Shown piece by piece: positions 30,896 through 42,318 of a stretch of 64,000 nucleotides of DNA. How positions within the stretch are numbered: the stretch's first letter is position 1; the number at the start of each line of letters is the position of its first letter. The notes beneath the pieces were generated by a model. That model was not told where the DNA came from. It made no database searches and was given only the letters and a program-made list of their open reading frames with translations. The stretch covers positions 696,450,083 to 696,514,082 of the forward strand of contig NC_081412.1 of assembly GCF_030272615.1 (NCBI RefSeq), in the 5' to 3' direction. Position numbers and translations under genes: made by a program. Source of the stretch: Cryptomeria japonica (lineage: Eukaryota; Streptophyta; Pinopsida; Cupressales; Cupressaceae).

Positions 30896-33223
30896 TTATG
30901 CAAAGGATTGGATAAGAGGGATGGAAGAGTGAAAAAGAGGTGTGGGATAATGGATGGGATGTTGGAAGAATTGTGTATGGATAGATGGAAATGATGGAAA
31001 GATCAACATTGGCACACGCCTTGAGGGATGGTGGACATATGGAGGAGAAGTGAATCTCAGATTTTGAGATTTTGATGGAGGAAAGGTTACAGATTTTGGG
31101 GCATAAGAACCCAAAATGGATGAAGGAGGTGATGGAGGAATAGACTCGAAAGGTTTGGATGGAGGAACAACAATTTTGGATGCCAATTTTGATTTTTCTT
31201 TATATTGTTGTGCTTTAAGCAATTGCTTAGGGATCCACATGGTTTTTTATTTTTCCTGCTTTTGTAGTTCCTTAGAGCGCATTGCTTGTACAAGTGCCTT
31301 AGGAACCCATATAAATTTTGACTTTTCTTCTTTCTTTGTGGCCCTTTGTGGCATTTTGTATTTTTCTTTTTCTTTTTGGATCATATTTTGCTTTGTTTTG
31401 ACATGTCGATTAGATGGGACATGTTGATCCTTGAATACATGTGGATTACTTGACTTATGACTTTTATGCTTGGCATCCAAATTGCTTGGAGGGAGATGAG
31501 TGGATAGATAGGAATGATATGGAGGTCTTTTAGATGGATGGAAGGTACTCGAAGATGTGTGCCTTTGTTGATCCTGCATAAGGGATGGAGGGATATAGGG
31601 ACCTAGAATGGATGGAAGGTGCGAAGGAGAAGGCATGTATTTGGATTTGACTGGAGAAATGTAGGATTTATGAGAGATACCAACATCTTGAGAAATGTCC
31701 TTGAGGCCATGACCTTTAACACTTTCTTTAATATGGAGGGGTTCTTGCTTGTGGAGATCTACCCCTTTTCCTTTATAAATATTTTGACTTGTAGGATACA
31801 CTTTGCTTTGGAAAGAAGGCACGAGTCCATTATGAGATGGAGGTGGAATGTAAGGAATAATAGGATCGTGAGAGGGCTTTATAGGAATGATGGATCCTTG
31901 AGCTAAATATGGAGGATTACGACAAGGAGATGAAGGGATACTTTGATCTTGACCTGGAAGAGGACCATTGGATAGAGTAGGAAGGGTGTTTGACTCTTCA
32001 TTTTGAATAGGACCATTTGAAAAGGTGGAGGAGGCATCATGATCTTGCTTAGGAAGTGGATTAGGAATGGGATTTGGAAGGATTCTTTTCTCTTGAGATG
32101 GAAGGGGATCTTCTTGGAAGAAATGGAAAGGTATAATGGGATCCGCATGGGATTCTATGGAGATAGTATCTTTTTCAATCATTAGATGGGATTGAGGAGT
32201 TTTGGTGTCTTGATCTTGATTTATGATAGGACTTGTTTCTTCATTTTTCAGATTATCCACTTGACATGGAGTCACTTCTAAGGAAGGGATATGATTTTGC
32301 ATAAGCGTAGGGGATTCTTGGAAGGTCTTCATATTTTGGCATGATGGGGAAGCATTTTGAGTGGGACTCTCTAGAGTGGGTACATTTGGAATTGGAGTGC
32401 ATGATGGCATAGGATCTGGGATTTTTAAATCTTTAGAGGAACTTGTATCAATATTGGAATTAACTTGGATTTACATAAGAGATAGCCCTTGAGGGTCAAC
32501 ATGAGAAGTTTCATTGTTTGAAGGAGATTGTATGGATTGTTGCTGAGAAGTCTTAGGAGATGAAGGCATCATGGAATGGATGGAAGCTACATATGGAGCC
32601 TTGCTAGACATAGGTTCATGATTTTGATCATGCTTAGAAGTAGTTCCTTCTTTTTCTTTAGGTGAGTCATTAGGATCTTTAATTTCAATGACACCATCAT
32701 CAAGGAGATCGTGAATCTTATGTTTTAATTCCATACACATTGAAGTCTTATGTTTGTTATGCCTATGATATACACAATAACTACTCAAGACAACACATCC
32801 CCATGTGGTCTTTTTAGGCAATATGATAAGATTGTTCTTAATAAGCTCTTCCAAAGCTAACTCGATAGATTGCCCCAAAGGTGTAAATTGTCTATCTAGG
32901 GAATAGATGTCTTTTTGTCTTGGTGAAGGTGTCTCATGAGCTTGTTTGAGATTTGGCTTTTGATTGTCAATCATTTATTGGTATTTGCTTGTCAAATCAA
33001 ATAATCGTTTTAGCACTTCTTGAAGTTTCTCACACTTGATATCATACATTTGTTTTTCAAATGGAGTTATTGATTTATTTTGTTGGATTTCCATATTATA
33101 TATTTCTTCCTTTATTTCTTGAAGCATTTGAGCATAGGTAACCATGGGAATTGGAGCTAAGGTATCCATGAGATTCTTACTTTTGTCAAAAAAATTAGAA
33201 GAGCTTTTGGTTTGAACAGGCAT
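30896..33223 (-). pseudogene. Element D gag-like polyprotein with three in-frame stops
   Basis: A single minus-strand frame from an ATG at 33223 to 30896, about 775 codons, broken only by TAA at 32975-32977, 32471-32473 and 31247-31249. The first part contains a helical segment (MLQEIKEEIYNMEIQQ). The second carries FTPLGQSIELALEELI and a zinc-type C-X2-H-X4-H-X4-C motif (CVYHRHNKHKTSMC) followed by a LKHKIHDLLDDG helix, a layout I associate with Tat/Ogre-type Gypsy gag. The third is Pro/Ser-rich and low in complexity, ending in two related KFIWVPK and MWIPK segments around the last stop. No protease or RT follows. It is probably an old gag that is still alignable. Confidence 0.75.
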
Positions 33224-35420
33224 TTTTAATCGACAGGACCGAGAGCGAGATGTGTTGCAGAAGTCAAGATCAAATTGTAGCTAGTAGTTTCGTTTAACGT
33301 AGTGATTGAGAGAAGTAACTAAGATCTGGTCTGGTTTCAGGAATGATCTATCCTATTTAAGACGTTATCTAGGTTGACTTAGGTTTGATAAAATGTTTGT
33401 TTGAACTAGCTGAGAAATGATCGACAAAATTGTGCAACGCAACGGCAGAGGTACACTATCAAGGTTGTTTATGCTCAGGAGGATGATAACCAGTTTTAGG
33501 CTCACTGTAGACTATTTTAGACAATTTTGACTATTTTGACTGACAAGATCAGGAATTTGTACGACAGAGGATTAGACAGAGACGAGATTCTGATAGATAG
33601 AGTTTCAATGACTGAGGACTACCAGTTTCTGATAAGGATTGATGTTTCAATGACTGACAAAGACCAGTTTGGACACAGATAGAGTTGATCACTTAATTGT
33701 TTGATATTGTTTCATTTGTTTTCTCCAGTTTTAGTATTTCAGTTTTAGTTTTAGGGATGAAAACATAGAAAACATGCAAGATATATAATAATTCAGTCAC
33801 AGCACGCTAACCCTATGGAAGTTGGCTTAGAGAAGAAAACTTTTGCTTGTTGACTTAGGTACACACCCAATAGCTAATCAGAATATAGCCACTGAGTCTC
33901 ACGCAATGGATTCTCAATGTTGTATTAGCCGACTCCAAATGCTAATGAGGGCACAATATGGCAAGTGTCTTGGGAGAGTTAATATCTCTCTTGCACAAAT
34001 ATTATCAACCTTTCGGAGGTGAATCGGGTAGCTTCTATCTTATAGTTCTTAGTCAGGAATTCCATTTTAAATTACCCCTTGAAGTCACGCAAGCATGAAT
34101 GAGGCCTATAGCCCAACAAGGTACCGAAACAAGATGTAGTCACGCAAACGTGATTGAGACCGCGAGGCCCTACAAAATGCTCGATATGAGAGATCTCAAA
34201 GAGCAAACTCAAATAATCCCATCCTTTGAGACTTTAATCAATAGAGGCCTATTTATTATAGTGAGTTGGAATGCTCAAGTCTAGTTGTACTCACTTGGGT
34301 CATTCTCAGAGGGTGATTACTTTTTCCCACTGTGACAGGCCCGCTAAAGGTACACAAATCTCAAAACTTAGAAAAAAGCTTCGAGGGTCTAGATTTCTAA
34401 TTGTCTATAAAAGACAAGAGCATACTTTCCTACCTCTTAGATTTTTCTGAAAACATGAAAGACATATTTGTTCTTTAACCAGATAGCAATTTAAGTGCCT
34501 AATAAAATACTAAATGAATACACAATGTTTAGTCGATTCTCCTTAGGCAACCTGCAAAACCAATATGTCAACAGTCATTTTCTTCTTGATTCTTTGGCAG
34601 GCGTATGTTTGATTGATAGATTCTTTGAAAAACATCCTAAAAACATTAAAATCCCAAAATTAGTTTCCAAAATAACATAAAAAATAAATATCAAAAGAAA
34701 ATTCTAGCATACAAACTATAAATTAAACTAATCTAACAAGAATTTCCATTTTTTATGACTATCCTAGTTATGACAGTTTTGATAGTACTTCACTCTGTCA
34801 TTTATAACTTTTTAACCAGAAATAATTTGGAAAATCTCTTTGGTGTCAATGTGGAAAACTTTTATTTACAAAACATATTAAAATTTGGGTTATATCTAAC
34901 GGTTCAATAAAAAGTTATGCCCTCCGAACCGAGACCATTTTTGACTGTCGCAGAAGAATAAGTAAAATGACAGTCCTACACTCTGTCAATCATAACTTTC
35001 AAATCCAAACTCTTTAGGAAAATCCCTTTGGTGAACCAAGAGAAAACCTTTTTTTACACAACATATAAAAAATTGGTTTAAATCCAACGGTTCAAAAAAA
35101 CGTTATGTTCTCCAAACCGAGACCATTTTTGACTGTCACAAAAGAATAAGTAAAATGATAGTCCTGCACTATGTCAATCATAACTTTCAAACCCAAAATA
35201 TTTAGGAAAATCTGTTCAATGAATCTGTATAAACCTTGGTTTTCAACAACATATAAAAAATTGGTTTAGATCTAATGGTTCAATAAAAATTTATTCCTTC
35301 CAAACCGAGACCATTTTTTACTATAATAGAAGAACAAACAAAAAGAAAGATTTTTATCTGCAAATTTAACACATGTTTATTAGTTATAAAAACCAAACAT
35401 TAAATTTGTATATTATAAAT
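33224..35420 (-). other. Leader of element D
   Basis: Noncoding DNA between the primer site and gag on the minus strand. The 34362-35420 part is duplicated at 16880-17946. The 34793-35357 part holds three tandem ~188-bp units starting at 34793, 34981 and 35169. The 33224-34360 part is unique in the window; around 33800-34330 there are short repeated ACGCAA and GTGATT motifs but no frame of note. Confidence 0.75.
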
Positions 35421-35457
35421 CTTGTAGTTGTGGGTTCGAGCCCCACGATGGGCGCCA
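35421..35457 (-). promoter_or_regulatory. Primer-binding site of element D with 37-nt tRNA-Lys complementarity
   Basis: The minus strand reads TGGCGCCCATCGTGGGGC and continues. The plus strand over 35421-35457 matches the 3' half of plant tRNA-Lys (anticodon CUU), CCA included, at about 34 of 37 positions as I recall that tRNA. Typical primer sites match only about 18 nt. It sits four bases from the LTR end at 35462. Confidence 0.82.
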
Positions 35458-35461
35458 GAGA

Positions 35462-36549
35462 TGTGTGTGTGAAAAGTGAACTAAGAATCTGTATCTGCAA
35501 GACACAACACTTCAATTAAGTCATTACATGCATGGTTAATCAGATATAATCAATGAATAATAAACCATAAAAAATCGACCCATTGCCTTCTAAAAGATGC
35601 GAGTATAAGATTGCTCTCAGATTATTTAGCAATACCAGTGACTAGACAACATCAAGACAAAGGATTTTATCTATATGAACATGATAAATGCTAGATGGAT
35701 GCAATATTAATGTAAAGATTTTTGCAATATTAAGCTAAATGATTTAAATCAATGTGAAATGATTAATATGCAATATATCAATGAACCTAGAGCAAAAACA
35801 GTATAATAACAATATATTCTCCAGCCTTTTTTTGAATGAGAGATGAGCCTGAATTTATAGAAAATTCAGAAAGAAACCAACGACTAAGATCAAATGATGA
35901 TGAGCGGTCAAGATTTTCCAAGAGGAAGCACAATCCAGGTGAATTGATGTGATTGGATGTTTTTCTCAGTTTTAAAGGAAAGTGAACTAAAATTAAGATT
36001 AAATCAAGAAAAAAACTGATTTAAAGGAAATTGAACTAAAATTAAGATAAAATCAGGAAAAAACTGATTTATTATCTATTTCATTCAATTTTAATATTTA
36101 ATTGTTTTAATTGCTTTCTTTGAGATTATTCATCAATTTTTAATTTGTTTTTTCAAGATTATCTTCAATTGATTTCTTTTCTCAAATTTTTAATTCTTTT
36201 TTGTCAATTAATTCCTTTTTCGAAGATTTGTGCTCATAATTTCCAATTCCTCTTTCTTGATTTGTTTCCTTTTTTGAAGATTTATAGAAAATTCATTTAT
36301 TTAATTAAATATGCTAGGATATTTAATTAAAATAAATAAGATAATTATTTAAAATGATTTACTTGGAATGGTTAATTAATTAAATAAATATTTAATTAAT
36401 CTTGGGTGATTGATTTTGCCATGTGACATTTGATGATTAAAGAATTAATTGTGTGCTCAAGATTGATTTAATTGTCTTTGGTTAGGACTTTGGTGACGTT
36501 GTCTAGATTAGGGGCTCATGATTTAGATGACCATTTTTAGGGTATTACA
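35462..36549 (-). repeat. 5' LTR of element D (right on the plus strand)
   Basis: 1088 bp. It begins on the minus strand TGTAATACCC at 36549 and ends CACACACA at 35462. It contains two near-copies of AACTAAAATTAAGAT around 35985 and 36030. The host (element C) resumes at 36550 with GTAATTGCAAG. Confidence 0.87.
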
Positions 36550-37023
36550 GTAATTGCAAGTTTAGGCTTCATTTCCATAGATGGAAAAACCCTTTTCGAC
36601 GCATAGATTTTTTGGAGGACCTGTGCAACTTCAACCCGGTCCCTGCAACTTTTGCTCATATTTGCAGGGAAGCTTCATCTTGACATTCTACTGCTACTTC
36701 CAGGTGCACAGCTTCATCCCGCATCTCTATCTCAAGATATAATTGCTTCTTTGTCATTTATACACTTAGTCTCAATTTGCTTAATTCAACTAGTTTATTA
36801 TAAAAGAGGGTTAATTTACTTTCCTAATAGATTCCAAATTTCCTACAATTCACTTAATATTCAATCTCTTTCCATTGAGATTGGATCTAGTGAATTCAAC
36901 CCCTATTTTAAATCTATTGTGTGTGAATAATTGAATGGAATCCCTTGTGAAACTTCCATCCCTCTTTTGAGGGGAGTAAATCTTTCCACTTGATCTCCTC
37001 TCATCACTTTTCATCATATTACA
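36550..37023 (+). repeat. 5' LTR of element C, right part
   Basis: Matches 51535-52008 of the 3' LTR and ends CATATTACA. An 81-bp stretch present in the 3' LTR (51454-51534) is missing between the two parts of this LTR. Confidence 0.9.
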
Positions 37024-38198
37024 TTTTGGTGAACCTGGCATCTTACATGCCTTACATTGAAAATTATTGCATATTTTTTCATTTACAAGTTTAATTTTCT
37101 TGCAATTTACAAAAACTAAGTGGTTAATTCATTCAAAACCCTACTTATTAAAATTGAAATTGAACTTGTATTTTGCAAAAAATGTTATCTATTGTCTCAG
37201 ATCTAAAAATGGCATTGATTGTCAAATTCAATTCTTTCATTGTCTTGTTCAAATTGTAAATCAAAATAACAAAATTAAGTGGTTAATTGTCAAAACCCTA
37301 ATTTTCAAACATCAACTTGAACTTGGGCAAAAATTTGGATTTACATTTAATTTTTCAAATTTGTGACTGTTTTTAGAATTGTCTTCTTGCCTAAAATTCA
37401 AATTTTCAATTTCCCTCCTTTTCCCAAAATTCAAAATTTTAAAATTCAGTGGTTAGGTCCTAAAACCCTAATTTTCAAATTTAATTGGATTTTGTGTAAA
37501 TTTAAATCAATTTCAACCAATTTTAGTTTTCTAGATATTATTTAAGGTGGCCCTATCCATTAGGTTTGACCTTTTTCAAAATTGCAATTCAATTTCTTAT
37601 CTTTTCTAGAACCTTAATAGGGTCTTATTTTTGACATTCAAACCTTAATTTTGCCTATCTAGAGATCTTAAAATCAATTAATTTTTTGGGGTTATCTCTC
37701 AAATCATCGTAGCTTTCATTCCTGAAAATTTTCAAAAAATATGGGAGAACTGTGTGCAACTTCAACACGTTCCTTGGCTTTTTCCCAAACTTTTGGGAGG
37801 TTGTTATGACTGTATTTAATTACTTAAGTCCAGAAAATTGGCTAATTTTGTCTAATTTTGATCCCTCTAAAATAAAATACACTTCCCAATTTCAACATTA
37901 CAACTTCCAAGGGAACATTTAAAATTAAGTGGTTAATTATAATCTGTCCAAATTTTAAGATCTTAATTTTGTCAATTTTAAAATTTGAAATTAAGTGGTA
38001 TCCCATTGGCCCTAATTTTAAATTTCAATCTCTTTTTATTAATTATAAATCTTTCTTGGAGATTGTGTCATTTCTTCTTTCCACAAAGTTCAAATTATAT
38101 CATCATCATTTTCTTGAAATTCTACATTATTCAATTTTGCAAACTTTGTTCCCCAAATTCAAAATTCAAACTCAAATTTCATATTTTCCCTCTAGTGC
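37024..38198 (+). promoter_or_regulatory. Primer-binding site and leader of element C
   Basis: TGGTGAACCTGGCATC starts at 37027, four bases after the LTR, and shares its first nine bases with the B primer site. The leader is AT-rich and holds an AAGTGGTTAATT-like motif repeated near 37108, 37274, 37446, 37926 and 37990, several times followed by AAAACCCTAATTTTCAAA. No convincing frame is present. Confidence 0.72.
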
Positions 38199-41100
38199 AT
38201 GAGTTTTACAACTATGAGTCCTACCTATACTATCCTCGTTAAACAAAGCATTAGAATTAAGGCTTCCCAAGGTTTAATTCCCGAAGAGATGGAGCCTAAT
38301 TTGGGTGACTTCTACAATGAGGATATTGCTAATTCTTCCCATCCTAATAACATCTCTACTTACCCAATCGATGATTCCTATGATGAAGAAGAATCTTTGA
38401 CTAGAGTTTCCATAGATCAACTTTAAAAATTGGAAAATCACTTTGACAACTTCCAATAATGGATGTCCCAAGAATATCCTAATAGTGAAGCTCTTCCATT
38501 AATTGAAGGTCTAAAATGCATGATTCAAAGTGATAAGAATGGAATTGATATATTGCATGGTATTGCTCACATTGTTGATTCTAATGTTATGCCTATGAAG
38601 AGTTGTTTAGAGAACTTAGGTTATCCACAACCTTCTACACAAATTAATCATTCTATTCCTTTGAACACTTCTATGGCTATTATTCCTAATTTCACTTCAA
38701 ACATCATGGCTACTTCAACTCAAAATATCATACCTACAACCATTAGTCATGGGGGCAATCCCTCTTCTTCATTCAATCCTCCATCTTTATCTATGCCTTC
38801 AATGAGTATTCCTATTGTCTCTCAACCAATCAATAGGGCAATTTGTTCAATAATTTTACTCCTCCTTTTAGTGTCCCATTCCCCACTCAATCATCACCTA
38901 TGCCTAATTACCATAGTGTCTCGCCACCTTATTCTCAATCAATGCCTTCTTTCAATAACATCACACCACCTTCTCAATCAAACATGTCTAACATAAATTA
39001 TTCAACCGAAGCAACCATTAATAACCTTGCTCAAACTATGTCTTCATTGTTACAACAAATTGCTTCTATGAGTCAATCCAACTTTAGTGTGCCTACATTT
39101 GACGTTGCAAGCCTACTTTCTCTTGATATTGTTAGAGTTGTCCCTCCTAAACATGTTGAAGTTTCTTATGATCAATGATTGCTTTCCAAATTGTTTATTA
39201 GAACATTAAGAGATAAGGCTTTACAATGGTATTGCTCTTTGCCTTCTTATTCTATGACTTCTTTTCAACAATTAGCAAATGCTTTTATCCAACAATTTCC
39301 AAACAACATAGGTCCTAAAATCACTTTGATTGATTTAATGCATTGTAAACAAGGTGTTAAAGAAAAAGTGACTGATTTCATTGGTAGATACAAGCATTTG
39401 TGTTCTCAACTTTCTTTTCCAATGCCTGATAATGATATTCAAAGAATTTTCATTTCTAATTTCCAAAAAGACATTAGGGAAAACTTCTTTTTTATGAGTT
39501 TACTTCCTTTTCGCAGTTGTGCGCAACACTTCACAATTATCAACTGACTGTGAGTCAAATGGAGCAATCTACTCCTATGGCTATGAGTGATAAGGGTGAG
39601 AGTGCTCAACAACAATTTGCAAAGTTCAAATCAAACAAAGGCTTCATCATATTCAATGACACCATCAATAGCAACAATGTGAATGCTACAAGAAGTGTGC
39701 CTCCTATTTCTAAATTTTTCAAAAGAGAGAATTTACTTCTTTGAATGAATCTTTGTATAGCATCATGTCTCAGTTGTTACAAAGAAATGTTATTAAACTT
39801 TCCCCAATCAAGCCAGTTGACCCCTCCAAGGCATCTTCACCTCACTTTGATAATAATTCTTTTTGCCAATTTCATCGTCAACCTGGTCATGATACTAGAA
39901 AAAAAATTGCATTAAAAAGTAAGATTCAAGACTTGATTGATAATAATACTATATCTATGGTAGGTGTGAATGATAAGGGAAACAAATTAGTAGCTCCTCC
40001 TAATCAAAATCGTAATATTTTCACTGATCTTTTACCCTCTCATACCTCTAATATGATTGAGACTGAACATACTTCTTTCTCTCCCTCTGATGTCACTTTC
40101 ACAACTCCAAATGTGGTTAATATGGTAGAGAAACAAGAAACACCTAAGGACCCATGTATCACATTTGATCCTAGTGAGACCATTAAGGCACCTGATGGCC
40201 CTTTATACATAGTTGCAAAGATCCAAGGAAAACCTTGTCATGCTATGCTTATTATTCCCTCTTGCATGGTTAATGTCATCACTGAAAAATATCTTTATAC
40301 TTTACATTTGTATCAACCAATCTATGATGATACTAATGTGGTCGTTAAGTTATTTGATGGATTTTCTTGTCCTACTATTGGTTCTATCACACTTCCTAGT
40401 GAGGTTCATACTAAATCTATAGATGTTATCTTTGTTACCATTCCTTCATCTAAACAATTTTGTGTGAAGTTAGGATACCCTTGGCTATCTTCTATGAAGG
40501 CTATTGCTTCTCCAATTCACAAGTGTTTGAAATTTCCCCACAATGGAGAAATCATAATTGCTAACCATATCTTATTTTGACCAATCGAAAGAAGCCTAGA
40601 TATTCCTATTGATTACTTTTGGCCTCAACAATTTGGATCTCTTCCACCAAGAGGTGATTCTCTCTTTCAATCTTATAAAAAATGGAAGAAAGATATGATC
40701 TTATCCTTAAAACAACCTAGGACTCCAACGATTGATATTCCATTCATTCTTGAAGATGAAGTTCTTCCCCTAACAGGTAGAACTAATCTTTTGGCCAAGG
40801 AAGATTCCCAACCTATTCCTATAGATGAAACCATGCCTTCTCCTAAGAAGAACAATAATATTCCTCCCAAGGTTAGGCCTATACCTCCTCCTCATGATGG
40901 AACAAGTCTCCTTCCTACACCAAACATTCCTTTTTTATATGGTGCAGTTCCACCTCCTTCCTCTTATAAAGAGAAGAGACCTATCTCTCCTCTTGTCCAA
41001 CCTAAAAGACCTCAACCTAACCATCCAACTACCAAAGATGAGAACATTCATCCTTCAACAAATATTCTTCCTTCTTCCTAGCCTTCCACTAAGACTCGAT

Positions 41101-41380
41101 GGAATCGTTGTGCGAGAGAACGCCGACAAAAATGTCATGTTAGAGCTCATGAAGTTGTTTCTCAAACTATTCAATCTCCCAAAACACCAACAGTTGACAA
41201 GATTCCATTTTCTCCTCAGCAAGATGTTGAACCTAAATCTCCAAATCATAAGTTGCAAAATGCATGTGATGGTTTTACTTCTATTCATGTTAGAGCTCCT
41301 CTTTTTATAAATCTTGATGAAAAATGGGTGAAAATGTTATTCATGATGGAAATACAACTCCTAATGCTTCTGATAGTGAA
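38199..41380 (+). pseudogene. Element C gag and degenerate protease-like region (broken)
   Basis: A run of frames starting at ATG 38199, interrupted by TAA at 38424-38426 and 38457-38459, a frameshift near 38845, TGA at 39176-39178, frameshifts near 39520 and 39735, TGA at 40578-40580 and TAG at 41079-41081. A retrotransposon gag domain lies at 39179-39500 (ALQWYCSLPSYSMTSFQQLA). A C-X2-H-X4-H zinc-type motif whose last Cys is Lys follows (CQFHRQPGHDTRKK). A protease-like segment near 40190-40560 keeps the fold context (VNVITEKYL) but lacks the catalytic Asp-Ser-Gly (MLIIPSCM). A Pro-rich tail (40740-41080) ends in a basic segment (TKTRWNRCARERRQK). No RT or integrase follows. Confidence 0.82.
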
Positions 41381-42318
41381 TATGAATACGTTGATGTTGA
41401 CAAACATTTATCTACATAATTTTCAAAAGCCTTAATCCTAGCTCCTAGAAATGAACAAAGTGACTTAGCACATGAGCATACTCCTTGTTTGGATATTGTG
41501 ATAGCTCCATCTATTATTCTCGATGTCACTCCTCTAGTGTGTTTCTCGCCTTCCAGAAATAGTGATCAACAAGATCGGGAGGAGGATGTCATGCTAGACT
41601 ACCTACATTAGCATCGTGGATCCTCTACCTCTCTACTTTATTGCTCTTTTGTGACCATTCTTCTATGTCTTTCCCTATTCTTCTATTTTCCCTAGTGATG
41701 TCTACTTGAGGATGATGCAAAGCATTGAGATCTCTTTTGGTCTCTTTCATGTTGACTCAAAAGACACATGTGTTACCTTTCTTCCAAGGTGGTTTCCTTT
41801 CTTTGGAGAATGAGGACTATTTTATGCATATATATACATGATATACATGAGTTCTCATACAGCATACTGACCCCAATAAAAGTGAAACCACCTCGTGCTT
41901 TATGTTTTGTGTTTATTATCCTTTGGTTTTATTCCTCGATTGAGGGCTAAATCCTTGTGATAACGTGATCCCTCTCTTTCTCTCTTAGGTGTATCCTACT
42001 TTAAAGAAATTGCTCCTGATAAGGCATGCACGATTGCTTTAACATGGGGGCATACACTCCGCTCATATTTTCCTTCTTGATACTTGGATTTACTTAGTGA
42101 ACTTGCCTTTGCTTTGTAATTTTTGGTATCCTTTCTTGTCATGACTCGTAGTGAGGGGAACTCTACTACTTGCAGTCATGGTTCTCCCTCTTGATATTTC
42201 CTTTTACTTTTTCAATCAAAGTTGTAAGATCTTTAGTCCACTAGGGGCTTGGTGTATCTCATCTCCTTGACGTGGTGAAAGTCTTTCAATATTATCTCCT
42301 TGTACTTTACAAGTAGTA
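41381..42318 (+). other. Element C 3' noncoding region, before insertion E
   Basis: No domain seen on either strand. It continues after E at 50745-50788 and leads to the polypurine tract. The TSD copy TAGTA of E lies at 42314-42318. Confidence 0.7.

Larger units (their letters stand above)
16880..36549 (-). mobile_element. Gag-only LTR element D, partial concatemer (LTR-internal-LTR-leader)
   Basis: Read on the minus strand the order is LTR (36549-35462), primer site, leader, gag, long noncoding region, second LTR (27422-17988, split by B), a second primer site and a truncated second leader (17987-16880). Both LTRs are followed by a primer site, so this is one full unit sharing an LTR with part of a second unit. 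The left end is truncated with the host. The host sequence expected between 51454 and 51534 of the 3' LTR of C (81 bp) is missing here, and no TSD remains. No RT or integrase is present. Confidence 0.8.
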
